A stretch of DNA of 42,589 nt from an uncultured Clostridia bacterium (GCA_945863885.1 CAMAZY010000023.1:1-42589); one strand, 5' to 3'. Positions 24,609 through 33,755 are shown, numbered from the stretch's first letter. Numbers and translations are program-made. The notes: generated by a model from the letters alone, not told the origin.

Positions 24609-25871
24609 ATGCATAATCTTACTCTTCCGTTTGACAAGGAAAAAATCGAGAGAATTGAAAAATCGTTTCCGACACCGTTTTATCTTTACGACGAAAAGGG
24701 GATCACAAATTGCGTCGAAAGAATCCAAAAAGCGTTCAGTTGGAATGAGGGCTACCGGGAGTACTTCGCTGTCAAAGCGACGCCGAACCCTGCCATCATC
24801 AAGATACTTCATTCGCTCGGCTGCGGAATTGACTGTGCCGGTGAGGCGGAGCTGATGATCGGAGAAAAGCTCGGCATCACGGGCGAAAACATTATGTTCA
24901 GCTCAAACGATACTTCGGAGAAAGACTACCGTTTCGCAAACAGCCTCGGCGCAATCATCAACCTTGACGACTGCTCGCATATTGATATGCTCGAAAGAAT
25001 CGGCTGTATCCCGAAAACGGTCTGCTTCCGCTATAATCCGGGAACGGACTTTATCGTTCAGAACGATATCATGGGCGAGCTGAAAAATTCCAAGTTCGGC
25101 ATGACGAAGGCGCAGCTGCTCGAAAGCGTAAAGCGCATGAAAGCGCTCGGAAGCGAAAAGTTCGGCATCCACGCCATGCTTGCCTCCTGCGCACTGAACG
25201 AAAACTATTATCCGACGCTTGCCCGTGAGCTGTTTTCATTGGCTCTTGAAGTCAAAAGAGAAACCGGCGTTGAGGTTTCCTTTATCAATCTTTCGGGCGG
25301 AATCGGGATTCCCTACCGTCCCGAGGAAAGCGAAGTCGATATTGAGCGTGTCGGCGAAAGCGTTCATAAGGTGTACGACGAGCTGATTGCCGCAAACGGC
25401 ATGAAAGTGTCGCTGTTTACCGAAATGGGACGCTTTGTGACCGGTCCGTACGGCTTCCTTGTCACAAGAGTACTTCACCTGAAGCATACCTATAAGGACT
25501 ATATCGGCGTCAACGCAACCGCCTGCAATCTGATGCGGCCGGCGATGTACGGTGCATATCATCATATTACGTTACTTGGCAAGGAGGACGAAAAGTGTAC
25601 AAAGAAGTACGACGTAACCGGCTCTCTTTGCGAAAACAACGACAAATTTGCCGTTGACCGCATGCTCCCCGAAGCCGAAGAGGGCGACATTCTCGTCATT
25701 CACGACGCCGGCGCCCACGGCTATTCGATGGGCTACAACTATAACGGCAAGCTTAAATGCGCCGAACTGCTTTTGGAAAAGGGCGGCAACGTCAGAATCA
25801 TCAGACGGGCGGAAACGGTCAAGGATTATTTCGCAACGCTTGACATTCTTCCAGAATTCAGAAAAATATAA
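24609..25871 (+). CDS. lysA: diaminopimelate decarboxylase, variant clade
   Basis: This fold type III PLP enzyme decarboxylates meso-diaminopimelate to lysine. The N-terminal alanine-racemase-like barrel has the PLP lysine K56 in FAVKATPNP, and the C-terminal beta-domain has SLCENNDKFA near 339-348, where most LysA proteins carry GxxCESGD. Several canonical residues differ: the PLP-stacking HIGS motif is replaced by HAMLAS (M190 at the His position), GGGLGI is SGGIGI, and EPGR is EMGR. This pattern, with about 420 residues, fits a variant clade found in clostridia, as I recall, so activity on diaminopimelate is likely but less certain. CGGAGG precedes the ATG region. Operon context strongly supports the lysine role. 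Confidence 0.88.
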   Translation: MHNLTLPFDKEKIERIEKSFPTPFYLYDEKGITNCVERIQKAFSWNEGYREYFAVKATPNPAIIKILHSLGCGIDCAGEAELMIGEKLGITGENIMFSSNDTSEKDYRFANSLGAIINLDDCSHIDMLERIGCIPKTVCFRYNPGTDFIVQNDIMGELKNSKFGMTKAQLLESVKRMKALGSEKFGIHAMLASCALNENYYPTLARELFSLALEVKRETGVEVSFINLSGGIGIPYRPEESEVDIERVGESVHKVYDELIAANGMKVSLFTEMGRFVTGPYGFLVTRVLHLKHTYKDYIGVNATACNLMRPAMYGAYHHITLLGKEDEKCTKKYDVTGSLCENNDKFAVDRMLPEAEEGDILVIHDAGAHGYSMGYNYNGKLKCAELLLEKGGNVRIIRRAETVKDYFATLDILPEFRKI

Positions 25872-25946
25872 AAGGCAACTTGAATGGTCGGAGAGAGTCG
25901 GACGGCTCTTTCCGGTTTTCATCATATTGAAGAACGGTGAGAAAAA

Positions 25947-27083
25947 ATGGAAAACTGTTTAAACTCGGCTTTATACTCTGTCAAAAGAAGCGCAATCCGT
26001 GTGTACAGCCAGATGGCGAAGAACACCCCCGGCTGTATTTCGCTGACGTTGGGCGAGCCTGATTTTGATACGCCCGACAATATCCGTAATGCAGCGAAGG
26101 CTTCTTTGGACGCCGGCGACACGCACTATATCGCAAATAACGGCAACTATCATCTTTTGGAAGCGGTCAGCGACTTCGAAAAAAGCAAAAACGGTATGGA
26201 CTATGCGCCCGACGAAATTATTGTCACGGTTGGCGCAACCGAGGGGATTTTTACCGCTCTGTTCGGAATATTGAATCCCGGCGACGAGGTGGTTGTTCCC
26301 GAGCCGGCGTTCGGTCTTTATGAATCGGTCGTCACGCTTTGCAGAGGACGGTATGTCCCGATGGATACGAGTGAAAACGACTTTCAGATAAGCGAAGAAA
26401 TGCTTCAAAAAGCGATTACGGACAAGACAAAGGCAATTATCTTAAATTCCCCGAACAACCCGACGGGCTGTGTGCTGAGCAAGGAAAGTCTTGAAAATGT
26501 ATATAACGCCGTCAGAAATAGGAACATCTTTGTCATCTGCGACGACGTATACCGTCAGCTGATTTATACCGACGACTACGAAAGCTTCGCTTCTTATCGG
26601 GACTTACGGGAAAAAATCATCGTCATTCAGTCCTTTTCGAAGCCGTATGCCATGACCGGCTGGCGAATGGGCTATATGCTTTGCGACAAGAGTATTAAAC
26701 AGCATATCGAAAAAGTGCATCAGTATACGGTGGTTTCGACGGCTTCGTTTTCGCAAAAGGCTTGTATCGAAGCGCTTAATACCGACGTCAGCGGTATGCT
26801 TGAAGTTTACCGCAAAAGACGAGACTACGTTCTGAAACGGCTTTCCGACATGAATCTTTCGGTTGTCACACCGAAAGGCGGCTTTTACGCTTTCCCGTCA
26901 ATTGAAAAGTTCTCGATTCCCTCGGGTGAGTTTTGTACAAGAATGATAAATGAAGCCGGATTGGCCGCCACGCCGGGCTTCTGCTTCGGCTCGGATAAGC
27001 ATATCAGGCTTACCTACTGCTATTCGGACGAGGAGCTGAAAAACGGACTTGACCGGCTCGAACGCTTCATCGGAACACTGTAA
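25947..27083 (+). CDS. patA: class I/II aminotransferase, probable N-acetyl-diaminopimelate aminotransferase
   Basis: The 378-residue protein is a fold type I PLP aminotransferase. The PLP lysine is K232 in SFSKPYAMTGWRMGY, NSPNNPTG near 165-172 is the classic substrate/PLP motif, and the C-terminal arginine motif is HIRLTYC near 353-359. By position between lysA and an M20 deacetylase, in an operon with dapH, it most likely transaminates N-acetyl-2-amino-6-oxopimelate with glutamate. Sequence alone cannot exclude an aspartate aminotransferase role. The 75-nt gap after lysA has no clear terminator, and GGTGAG is the only upstream site. Confidence 0.85.
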   Translation: MENCLNSALYSVKRSAIRVYSQMAKNTPGCISLTLGEPDFDTPDNIRNAAKASLDAGDTHYIANNGNYHLLEAVSDFEKSKNGMDYAPDEIIVTVGATEGIFTALFGILNPGDEVVVPEPAFGLYESVVTLCRGRYVPMDTSENDFQISEEMLQKAITDKTKAIILNSPNNPTGCVLSKESLENVYNAVRNRNIFVICDDVYRQLIYTDDYESFASYRDLREKIIVIQSFSKPYAMTGWRMGYMLCDKSIKQHIEKVHQYTVVSTASFSQKACIEALNTDVSGMLEVYRKRRDYVLKRLSDMNLSVVTPKGGFYAFPSIEKFSIPSGEFCTRMINEAGLAATPGFCFGSDKHIRLTYCYSDEELKNGLDRLERFIGTL

Positions 27084-27097
27084 AGAGGGGGACGCTT

Positions 27098-28258
27098 ATG
27101 AAAAAGGAAGAAATCATTACGCTTGCAAAAGAAGCTTTGCCCTATGCCGTGTCGGTAAGAGAGCGGCTTCACGAATATCCCGAGGTCGGAAATCATGAAT
27201 TTCAGACAACGGAATTTCTGGTAAGTGAGCTTGAAAAAATGGGCTACGAGGTTTTGCGTCCGCTTGAAACGGGCGCTGTCGCCGTACTGCGAATGGGCGA
27301 AGGAAAAACCGTTGCCATCCGTGCGGACATTGACGCACTCCCTGTGACGGAGGAAACGGACTTGCCGTTTTGCTCGAAGAACCCCGGCTTCATGCACGCC
27401 TGCGGTCACGATGTGCACACCGCTTCGCTTCTTGCCGCCGCAAAAGCCGTCAGCGAAAACCGGGACAAGCTTCACGGAACGGTCAAGTTTATTTTTCAGC
27501 CCGATGAGGAGGGCAGCGGCGGAGCAGATCGGCTGATTAAAGCCGGAATGTTCGAAAATCCGACGGTGGATGCTGTTTTCGGAATCCACGTTCTGCCCGA
27601 GCTTCCTGCCGGGTCGGTCGCCGTCCGGTATGGAAAAAGCTACGCCTCGTCCGATGTGTTTGAAATCAAGATTATCGGCAAAAGCACCCACGGCGCCCAG
27701 CCCGAAAACGGAAAAAATCCGATCACCTGCGCTTCGGAAATTGCGCTTTCTTTGGAAAGCCTTGTCGGAAGAACGATTGCGCCGACGGAAAGCGCCGTGT
27801 TAAGTGTCTGCACCTTTAAAAGCGGAACGGCGTGCAACATCATTCCGCCTTATGCCGAGCTTTCGGGTACAATCCGCACGCTTGACCCCGAAACAAGAAT
27901 TCTCATGAAAAAGAAGCTTTGCGCCGTTTGCGAAGCGATCGCCGAAAGCCGGGAGTGCAAAGCCGAAGTCACGCTCCACGAAAGCTACCCGAGCGTTATC
28001 AATCACGACAACGAAACGGCGCTTGTCGAAAAAACGGCAAGAGCATACTTTCCCGACGACAAGGTGCTTGTTTTAAGAACGCCGACGATGACGACGGAGG
28101 ACTTCGGGTACTATCTTCATAACACACCCGGCTGTTTTTATCATATCGGCGCCGGAAGCGAATATCCGCTTCATAACAGCCGCTTTGTGCCGGACGAAAA
28201 AGCGATTGAGTCGGCTCTTTGTATGCACCTTGCGGTGTTGAACGAATATCTGGGCTGA
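27098..28258 (+). CDS. dapL: M20 amidohydrolase, probable N-acetyl-diaminopimelate deacetylase
   Basis: A 386-residue member of the M20D metallopeptidase family (hippurate hydrolase/IAA-amino acid hydrolase-like). Metal ligands are visible in RADIDALPVTEETDLPF (about 75-91), HACGHDVHT near 101-109 and PDEEGSGGA near 135-143. A dimerisation domain lies in the middle (KSTHGAQPENGKNP), and a late histidine near HIGAG completes the site. In this operon the expected substrate is N-acetyl-LL-diaminopimelate, released as diaminopimelate plus acetate. GAGGGGG precedes the ATG. It closes the lysine operon and is followed by a strong terminator. The epimerase dapF is not in the window. Confidence 0.87.
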   Translation: MKKEEIITLAKEALPYAVSVRERLHEYPEVGNHEFQTTEFLVSELEKMGYEVLRPLETGAVAVLRMGEGKTVAIRADIDALPVTEETDLPFCSKNPGFMHACGHDVHTASLLAAAKAVSENRDKLHGTVKFIFQPDEEGSGGADRLIKAGMFENPTVDAVFGIHVLPELPAGSVAVRYGKSYASSDVFEIKIIGKSTHGAQPENGKNPITCASEIALSLESLVGRTIAPTESAVLSVCTFKSGTACNIIPPYAELSGTIRTLDPETRILMKKKLCAVCEAIAESRECKAEVTLHESYPSVINHDNETALVEKTARAYFPDDKVLVLRTPTMTTEDFGYYLHNTPGCFYHIGAGSEYPLHNSRFVPDEKAIESALCMHLAVLNEYLG

Positions 28259-28280
28259 AAATAAACTGACATATTTTTGC

Positions 28281-28316
28281 GGTCTGTCGGACTTCTTTTG
28301 TCGGACAGACCTTTTT
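28281..28316 (+). terminator. terminator of the lysine operon
   Basis: GGTCTGTC (28281-28288) pairs with GACAGACC (28304-28311), followed by a run of T residues from 28312. Confidence 0.85.
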
Positions 28317-28326
28317 CTTTTTTCGG

Positions 28327-28356
28327 TTGATTTTGCTTGAAGCCATGTGATAAAAT
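28327..28356 (+). promoter_or_regulatory. sigma-A promoter of the ECF sigma gene
   Basis: TTGATT (28327-28332), an 18-bp spacer, and the extended -10, TGATAAAAT (hexamer 28351-28356). The leader to the ATG at 28442 is about 80 nt. Confidence 0.65.
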
Positions 28357-28441
28357 AGTATTGAAGAATTTTTATTTGCGGTGCAATAAAACGCAGTCAT
28401 CGGGCATTTATATGATGGAAGAAAAACAACGGAGGATTTAA

Positions 28442-29056
28442 ATGACCGACGCACTTTTGAAAAAACATATTGTGCCGCAAAGAAACGGAAGTGATAGCTT
28501 GTTGTTCTTTTCGGTTCCGACATCGGAGCGTGTACCGCAGGACGAAGTGGAAAAACTTCTTATAGAGCTCGGCGGCGGGAATACGGATGCGCTAGAACGG
28601 CTTTATATCAAGACGAAAGCCGCTGTTTACGGTTTTGCGCTGTCGATTTTAAAAAATCCGCATCAGGCCGAGGACGTGCTTCAGGATACATACCTTAAAA
28701 TCTTTTCTGCCGCTTCTTCCTATACGCCCAAGGGGAAGCCGATGGCATGGATTATGACGGTGACGAAAAATCTTGCCTTGATGAAAATACGAGAGGGCGA
28801 TCGCTTTTCGGATTTACCCGAGCACTATGAACCGTCGGTGGAATCGCATGAGGTTCATTTTGAAAACAAGTCGGTGCTCAATGCCGCTCTCAACATTCTT
28901 TCGGGCGAGGAAAGCTCAATCGTTATCATGCATGCCGTTTCGGGAATGAAGCACAGAGAAATTGCTGAGGTTATGAATCTTTCGCTTTCGACGGTTTTAT
29001 CGAAATATAACCGTGCGCTCAAAAAAATGAAATCCGAGCTTGAGGGGGTGTTCTGA
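28442..29056 (+). CDS. ECF-type RNA polymerase sigma factor
   Basis: The 204-residue protein has sigma region 2 at about 45-110 (NTDALERLYIKTK, then ILKNPHQAEDVLQDTYLKIF, typical of core binding and -10 recognition). Region 4 lies at about 145-200 (HREIAEVMNLSLSTVLSKYNRALKKMK, the -35 helix-turn-helix). No region 3 is present, which defines group IV/ECF factors. About 40 extra N-terminal residues precede region 2. CGGAGG lies before the ATG. The stop overlaps the start of the next gene (TGATG), a coupling typical of a sigma/anti-sigma pair. Its target promoters cannot be told from this window; its own promoter looks like sigma-A rather than an autoregulated ECF type. Confidence 0.9.
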   Translation: MTDALLKKHIVPQRNGSDSLLFFSVPTSERVPQDEVEKLLIELGGGNTDALERLYIKTKAAVYGFALSILKNPHQAEDVLQDTYLKIFSAASSYTPKGKPMAWIMTVTKNLALMKIREGDRFSDLPEHYEPSVESHEVHFENKSVLNAALNILSGEESSIVIMHAVSGMKHREIAEVMNLSLSTVLSKYNRALKKMKSELEGVF

Positions 29057-30651
29057 TGGACGGATATGAAGAGATTGAAAAAAGGCTGAAAAAAGAAGTC
29101 GAGGACTCCGTGCCCGATGTTCTTGACAGCATACTTGAAAAAGCAAACCGGAAAACGCAACCGCAAAACGACAATATCGTTGAATTCAAAAAGCCGGCAA
29201 AGCGGAAAAGTGCGGTGCGTGTTCTTTCGTCGGTTGCGGCGGTGTTTATCGTTATTTTGATTGTCGCTGTTATGCGGCAAAGTCAGAACTCAACCTTTGA
29301 CGTTGAAATTGACGTCAATCCGGGGGTTGTTCTTGAGGTTAACACAAGGGAAAAGGTTACCGACGTTGTAACGCTCAATGAAGACGGAGAAAAGGTTCTT
29401 GACGGAATGGATCTCAAGGGTGCAAATCTTGACGTTGCGATCAATGCGCTGATGTTTTCGATTATCAAAAACGGCTATATCAACGAGATGACAAATTCGG
29501 TTCTTGTCACGTTGACCGATGAGGGCGGAATCAGCGGAAAGAATTTTGTGTCTGAGATTTCGAAACGGATTACCGATTCATTAAAAGAAAGCTCGATTGA
29601 GGGCTCGGTGCTTGTTCAGTCCGCCGACAAAACCGACGAGTTGGTAAGCCTCAGCGAACAGTACGGAATCACCGTCGGAAAGGCGTCGCTTATCAAGCAC
29701 CTGATCGATTCGGAAAAAACTGCTTTCACGTTTTCACAGCTTGCCGGTCTTTCCGTCAACGAGTTGAACGTTCTGATGAGCGAGCAGTCAATTGACAACG
29801 GGGTAACCGTAACCGGAAGTGCAAGCCGGAAAGCCTATATCGGAGAAGCGGCGGCGGAAAGTATTGCGTATGCGGCGGCGAACGTTAAAAAAGAGCAGGT
29901 CACGAAAACGGAGTGTAAACTTGATCTTGATGACGGTGTTCTGGCTTATGAGGTCGAATTTGAGGCCGGCGGTTCGGAATACGAATGTGATATCAACGCT
30001 CTTACCGGTGAAGTACTGAGTTGTAAGAGCGAAAAAGAGAACGAAAACGAAGCCGGGGAGCCTGAAATAACCGTTCCCGACACCATCGTTTTCAAAACCA
30101 AGGAGGAAATTAAAGACAGCATTTTAAAGAAAAACGGCTTTACGGCATCTGACTGCCGAAACTTTGAAATTGAGTTGGATTATGAGGACGGTATAGCGAA
30201 ATACGAGGTTGAATTTATCTGCGGCGAGACGGAATATGACTATGAAGTCAACGCTGTCAGCGGCAAAATTCTTTCCTATTCCTATAAGAATATTCCGACA
30301 CAGCCGGCCGTCGCCGAAAGAACTTCAGCTGAAGCAAGTTCGGAAGAACCCACAGCCGTAACATCTTCGGCTCCGGCTTCAACAATTGCGGTACCGACTT
30401 CGGCCGACGAAACGAAAGCGTCCGAAGCACAACAAACGATGATCGGCGAGAAAAAAGCGAAGCGCATTGCGTTAGAACACGCAGGTCTGAGCGATAAAAA
30501 AGTTAAAGTGTGGGTTAAACCTGAGATAGACGACGACACAAGACAAAGAATCTATCAGGTCGAAATCGAATACGGTGAATATGAATACGAATATGAAATC
30601 GACGCATATACGGGCGATATTCTTGATTTCGAAAAAGAAAAGGACGACTGA
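29056..30651 (+). CDS. RsgI-like transmembrane anti-sigma factor with three PepSY domains
   Basis: The 531-residue protein has a short acidic cytosolic N-terminus (1-53), expected to bind the sigma factor, and one transmembrane helix (about 54-73). An RsgI-type ectodomain follows, starting FDVEIDVNPG (N88-P89). In RsgI proteins of Clostridium (Acetivibrio) thermocellum an Asn-Pro bond in this domain self-cleaves as part of signalling. Three PepSY domains lie at about 256-325, 346-412 and 461-530, each ending in the YE.../NAL-TGE or DAYTGD pattern. A Ser/Thr/Ala-rich linker separates the second and third (about 413-460), suggesting wall spanning. Known RsgI proteins of cellulolytic species end in carbohydrate-binding modules; here PepSY repeats take that place. 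It is followed by a terminator. Confidence 0.85.
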   Translation: MDGYEEIEKRLKKEVEDSVPDVLDSILEKANRKTQPQNDNIVEFKKPAKRKSAVRVLSSVAAVFIVILIVAVMRQSQNSTFDVEIDVNPGVVLEVNTREKVTDVVTLNEDGEKVLDGMDLKGANLDVAINALMFSIIKNGYINEMTNSVLVTLTDEGGISGKNFVSEISKRITDSLKESSIEGSVLVQSADKTDELVSLSEQYGITVGKASLIKHLIDSEKTAFTFSQLAGLSVNELNVLMSEQSIDNGVTVTGSASRKAYIGEAAAESIAYAAANVKKEQVTKTECKLDLDDGVLAYEVEFEAGGSEYECDINALTGEVLSCKSEKENENEAGEPEITVPDTIVFKTKEEIKDSILKKNGFTASDCRNFEIELDYEDGIAKYEVEFICGETEYDYEVNAVSGKILSYSYKNIPTQPAVAERTSAEASSEEPTAVTSSAPASTIAVPTSADETKASEAQQTMIGEKKAKRIALEHAGLSDKKVKVWVKPEIDDDTRQRIYQVEIEYGEYEYEYEIDAYTGDILDFEKEKDD

Positions 30652-30673
30652 GATAATAAGTGCAATACGTAAG

Positions 30674-30710
30674 GATAACGGGTCTTCTGAAAGGCTCGTT
30701 ATCTTTTTTT
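30674..30710 (+). terminator. terminator after the sigma/anti-sigma operon
   Basis: GATAACG (30674-30680) pairs with CGTTATC (30697-30703), with further pairing inside, followed by seven T residues. Confidence 0.85.
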
Positions 30711-30750
30711 GTTGCTTTCGCAATTTAAACCGAAAAAATCGGAAAACGGC

Positions 30751-30779
30751 TTGCACACCCGGAATAAATATTGTATAAT
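30751..30779 (+). promoter_or_regulatory. sigma-A promoter of the DUF554 gene
   Basis: TTGCAC (30751-30756) and TATAAT (30774-30779) with a 17-bp spacer, about 55 nt before the ATG at 30837. Confidence 0.75.
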
Positions 30780-30836
30780 AATCGGCAGTGCGGTTTTGAA
30801 AAACCGACGGAGTAAAAAAACAGCGGAGGGTTCCAT

Positions 30837-31550
30837 ATGGCAGGCGTTTTTGTCAACGTTGCAACCGTCATCATAGGCAGTCTGATAGGACTCATTATGA
30901 AAAAAGGAATCCGGCAAAAGTATTCCGACGCCGTCATGATCGGCCTCGGGCTTTGCACGGTCTGTATCGGGATTTCCGGCATGCTTAAGGGGGAAAACAC
31001 CCTTGTGGCGATTATCTCGATGGTCTTGGGCGCAATTGTCGGAACGCTGATTGATTTCGATAAGCGCATCAACAGTGTCGGCGACTTTCTTTCGAAAAAA
31101 GTCGGCGGTCAATCGGACAAGTCGAGCGTGGCGCAGGGCTTCGTCACGGCAAGCCTGCTTTTTTGTATCGGTGCGATGACGATTGTCGGCTCATTGGAAG
31201 CCGGACTCAAGGGTGACTGCACAACGCTTTATACCAAGGCCATTTTAGACTTCTTTTCGTCGATGATGCTTTCGGCGTCACTCGGAATCGGCGTGATTTT
31301 TGCGTCGCTTTTCGTCCTCGTTTTTCAGGGCGGACTTGTGCTGCTTTCGGGACTGTTAGCGCCCGTGCTCAGCGACCCCGCAATCGCCGAAATCACCTGC
31401 GTCGGCTCGCTGATGATTTTTGCCTTGGGGCTGAATCTTATCGGCATTACAAAAATCAAGGTCGCAAACTTCTTCCCGGCGCTTGTTTTCGCTCCGCTGA
31501 TTTACTACGGCTTTGAATTCTTGGGAAGATACATTCCCGCTTTTGCATAA
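30837..31550 (+). CDS. DUF554 family membrane protein
   Basis: The 237-residue protein matches the DUF554 (YdfK-type) family of small integral membrane proteins of unknown function. It starts MAGVFVNVATVIIGSLIGL, the typical opening. About six to seven hydrophobic segments follow, with a cytosolic loop carrying a lysine-rich stretch near 90-98. The conserved GAMTIVGSLEAGLKGD (about 117-132) and SLMIFALGLNLIGITKIKVANFFPAL near the C-terminus are family marks. GGAGG precedes the ATG, and a promoter is visible upstream. The next gene, another membrane protein, starts 33 nt after the stop and is probably cotranscribed. Confidence 0.9.
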   Translation: MAGVFVNVATVIIGSLIGLIMKKGIRQKYSDAVMIGLGLCTVCIGISGMLKGENTLVAIISMVLGAIVGTLIDFDKRINSVGDFLSKKVGGQSDKSSVAQGFVTASLLFCIGAMTIVGSLEAGLKGDCTTLYTKAILDFFSSMMLSASLGIGVIFASLFVLVFQGGLVLLSGLLAPVLSDPAIAEITCVGSLMIFALGLNLIGITKIKVANFFPALVFAPLIYYGFEFLGRYIPAFA

Positions 31551-31583
31551 CGCTTTTATAACAATGTTAAGGACGGTATAAAA

Positions 31584-32528
31584 ATGACACAATCAAGAAA
31601 AAACAGCCTGACCGGAAGTTTAATGCTGACGGTCTGCGCCATCATCTGGGGCAGCTCCTTTGTTGCGCAGACAACAGGTGCGGAATATGTCGGCCCGTTT
31701 ACCTTTATTTCGCTTCGAAGCTTGCTCGGTGCGTTTTCGCTTTTGCCCGTTATTCTGATTATGGACTCGGTAAAAAAGAAAAACGGAACCTACAAAAAGC
31801 TTGAAACGAAAAAGGACAAAAAATTCTTCCTTTTCGGCGGACTTGTCTGCGGTGTTGCGCTTTGTGTCGCTTCGCTTTTACAGCAGTTCGGAATCGACCG
31901 GGGCACCGAGCCGGGAAAGGCGGGCTTTATCACCGCTCTTTACATTTTGCTTGTCCCGATTTTCAGCCTTTTCTTCAAAAAGAAAATCCGCCCCGTTATC
32001 TGGCTTTGCGTTGCCGTGTCGCTCGGCGGTCTGTATCTTCTTTGCGTGACGGATAACTCGGTAAGAATGTCCGACCTTTACGTTTTAGGCTGTGCGGTCG
32101 TGTATGCGGTTCATATTCTCGTTATCGACTACGTTTCGCCGAAAGTGGACGGTGTGAAGCTTTCGTGCGTGCAATTTCTTGTGACGGGCATCATCGCCGG
32201 AATTCCGATGCTGCTTTTTGAGGATGTGTCGCCCGAGCTTATCAAGGGTGCCGCTCTTTCGATTGCGTATTCGGGTATTATGTCAAGCGGCGTTGCCTAC
32301 ACGCTTCAGATTCTCGGTCAGCAGAAAACCGAACCGACCATTGCGTCGATGCTCATGAGCCTTGAATCGGTTTTCGCCGTTCTGACGGGTATGCTTGTCT
32401 TAAAACAGATTCCGTCCGTCAGAGAAGCCATCGGCTGTGTGCTGATGTTCGCCGCCATTATCGTCGCTCAGCTTCCCGAAAAAAAGAAGAAGCCGGAGAC
32501 AACCGAAAAAGCAGAAATTTCTGCGTAA
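31584..32528 (+). CDS. EamA/DMT-superfamily transporter
   Basis: The 314-residue protein has about ten transmembrane helices arranged as two EamA repeats (about 10-150 and 165-300). The first opens with AIIWGSSFVAQTTGAEYVGPFTFISLRSLLGA, the usual DMT pattern. The second contains SGVAYTLQILGQQKTEPTIASMLMSLESVFAVLTG, the conserved end of the repeat. The C-terminus is Lys/Glu-rich and cytosolic. The substrate is unknown; family members export amino acids or other small metabolites. AAGGA lies before the ATG. It shares a likely operon with the DUF554 gene. Confidence 0.9.
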   Translation: MTQSRKNSLTGSLMLTVCAIIWGSSFVAQTTGAEYVGPFTFISLRSLLGAFSLLPVILIMDSVKKKNGTYKKLETKKDKKFFLFGGLVCGVALCVASLLQQFGIDRGTEPGKAGFITALYILLVPIFSLFFKKKIRPVIWLCVAVSLGGLYLLCVTDNSVRMSDLYVLGCAVVYAVHILVIDYVSPKVDGVKLSCVQFLVTGIIAGIPMLLFEDVSPELIKGAALSIAYSGIMSSGVAYTLQILGQQKTEPTIASMLMSLESVFAVLTGMLVLKQIPSVREAIGCVLMFAAIIVAQLPEKKKKPETTEKAEISA

Positions 32529-32588
32529 GTATGAAGAAAGGAACGACCGGAAGAAGCATTTCACCGCTCTTTCGGTCTGCTTGTTATC

Positions 32589-33755
32589 ATGATGACCGAA
32601 AAGCTTTATGATCTTGACAGCTATGTGACCGAATTTGAATGTAAAGTAATTGACCTTTACGAAGAGCAGGGAAAACTGAATGTTATTCTTGACCGCACCG
32701 CCTTTTTCCCGGAGGGCGGCGGACAGACCTCGGACAGAGGAATGCTTGGCGATGTGTACGTTGAGGACGTTCAGATCGAATGTGGAAAAATTCGGCACAT
32801 CGTGGAAAACTCAAAGGAAAACTCGGACAAGCTTCAGCCCGGCACCGTTCTTTCGGGGAAAATCGACTTTCAAAAGCGGTTTTCCGACATGCAGCAGCAT
32901 TCGGGCGAGCATATTTTTTCGGGAATCGTTCATTCACTTTACGGCTACGACAACGTCGGCTTTCACTTGGGAAGTGAAACGGTCACGCTTGATTTTAACG
33001 GACCGCTTCAGAAAGACGATGTCTGTAAAGTAGAAAAGCTTGTCAACAAAGCGGTGTGGGATAACAAGGAGATTCACGTTTTCTTCCCGACCGGGGAGGA
33101 AAAACAGGCGATCCGCTACCGCAGTAAAAAGGAGGTTGACGGGCCGCTGCGGCTCGTTGAAATCCCCGGGGTCGACATTTGCGCCTGCTGTGCGCCGCAC
33201 GTCAGACGAACGGGCGAAATCGGACTTGTCGAGGTCGTGAAATTTGAAAAATACAAGAGCGGTACAAGGCTTTCTATCCTTTGTGGAGAGCGGGCGCTTT
33301 GTGATATGCGAACGAAGCTTGACGAAAACCATGCGGTTGCGGCACTTCTGAGCGTCAAGGAAACCGAGACGGCAAAAGCGGTCGAAAGGCTGAAAACTGA
33401 CAATGCCGATTTGTCCTACAAGCTCGGCGGCGCAAAGCTTGAAAAGCTGAAAATGCTTGCAGAGTCGATGGGAGAAAGCGAAAGAAGCGTTGTATTCTGC
33501 GACCTTACGGAAACGGACATGATTCGTGAATATGCCAACCTTTTAAGCGAAAAAAGCCGGGACTTTGCGGCGGTTTTCGGCGGCGAAAACGGTGAGTATA
33601 AATTTGTCATCATCTCCAAAAGCGGCTTCGACCTTGATACGCTGTGCAAAAAAATGCGGGAAGCCCTCGGAGCAAGAGGCGGCGGAAGAAACGGCATTGT
33701 ACAAGGTTCGGTTTCGGCAAGCGAAGAAGAAATCCGGAAAGTGCTCGGACAGTAA
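32589..33755 (+). CDS. AlaX-type alanyl-tRNA editing protein with DHHA1 domain
   Basis: A free-standing editing protein that hydrolyses mischarged Ser-tRNA(Ala) and similar species. The 388-residue product has an N-terminal beta-barrel with GGGQTSD near 43-49, and the editing zinc site HSGEH (H104, H108) completed by C-A-C-C-A-P-H near 198-205. The C-terminal DHHA1 domain (about 290-388) ends with LGARGGGRNGIVQGSV, the tRNA-binding glycine-rich motif. Two ATG codons (32589, 32592) start the frame, with no good ribosome binding site for either, so expression may be low or coupled to the upstream EamA gene 60 nt away. It ends at a bidirectional terminator. Confidence 0.9.
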   Translation: MMTEKLYDLDSYVTEFECKVIDLYEEQGKLNVILDRTAFFPEGGGQTSDRGMLGDVYVEDVQIECGKIRHIVENSKENSDKLQPGTVLSGKIDFQKRFSDMQQHSGEHIFSGIVHSLYGYDNVGFHLGSETVTLDFNGPLQKDDVCKVEKLVNKAVWDNKEIHVFFPTGEEKQAIRYRSKKEVDGPLRLVEIPGVDICACCAPHVRRTGEIGLVEVVKFEKYKSGTRLSILCGERALCDMRTKLDENHAVAALLSVKETETAKAVERLKTDNADLSYKLGGAKLEKLKMLAESMGESERSVVFCDLTETDMIREYANLLSEKSRDFAAVFGGENGEYKFVIISKSGFDLDTLCKKMREALGARGGGRNGIVQGSVSASEEEIRKVLGQ

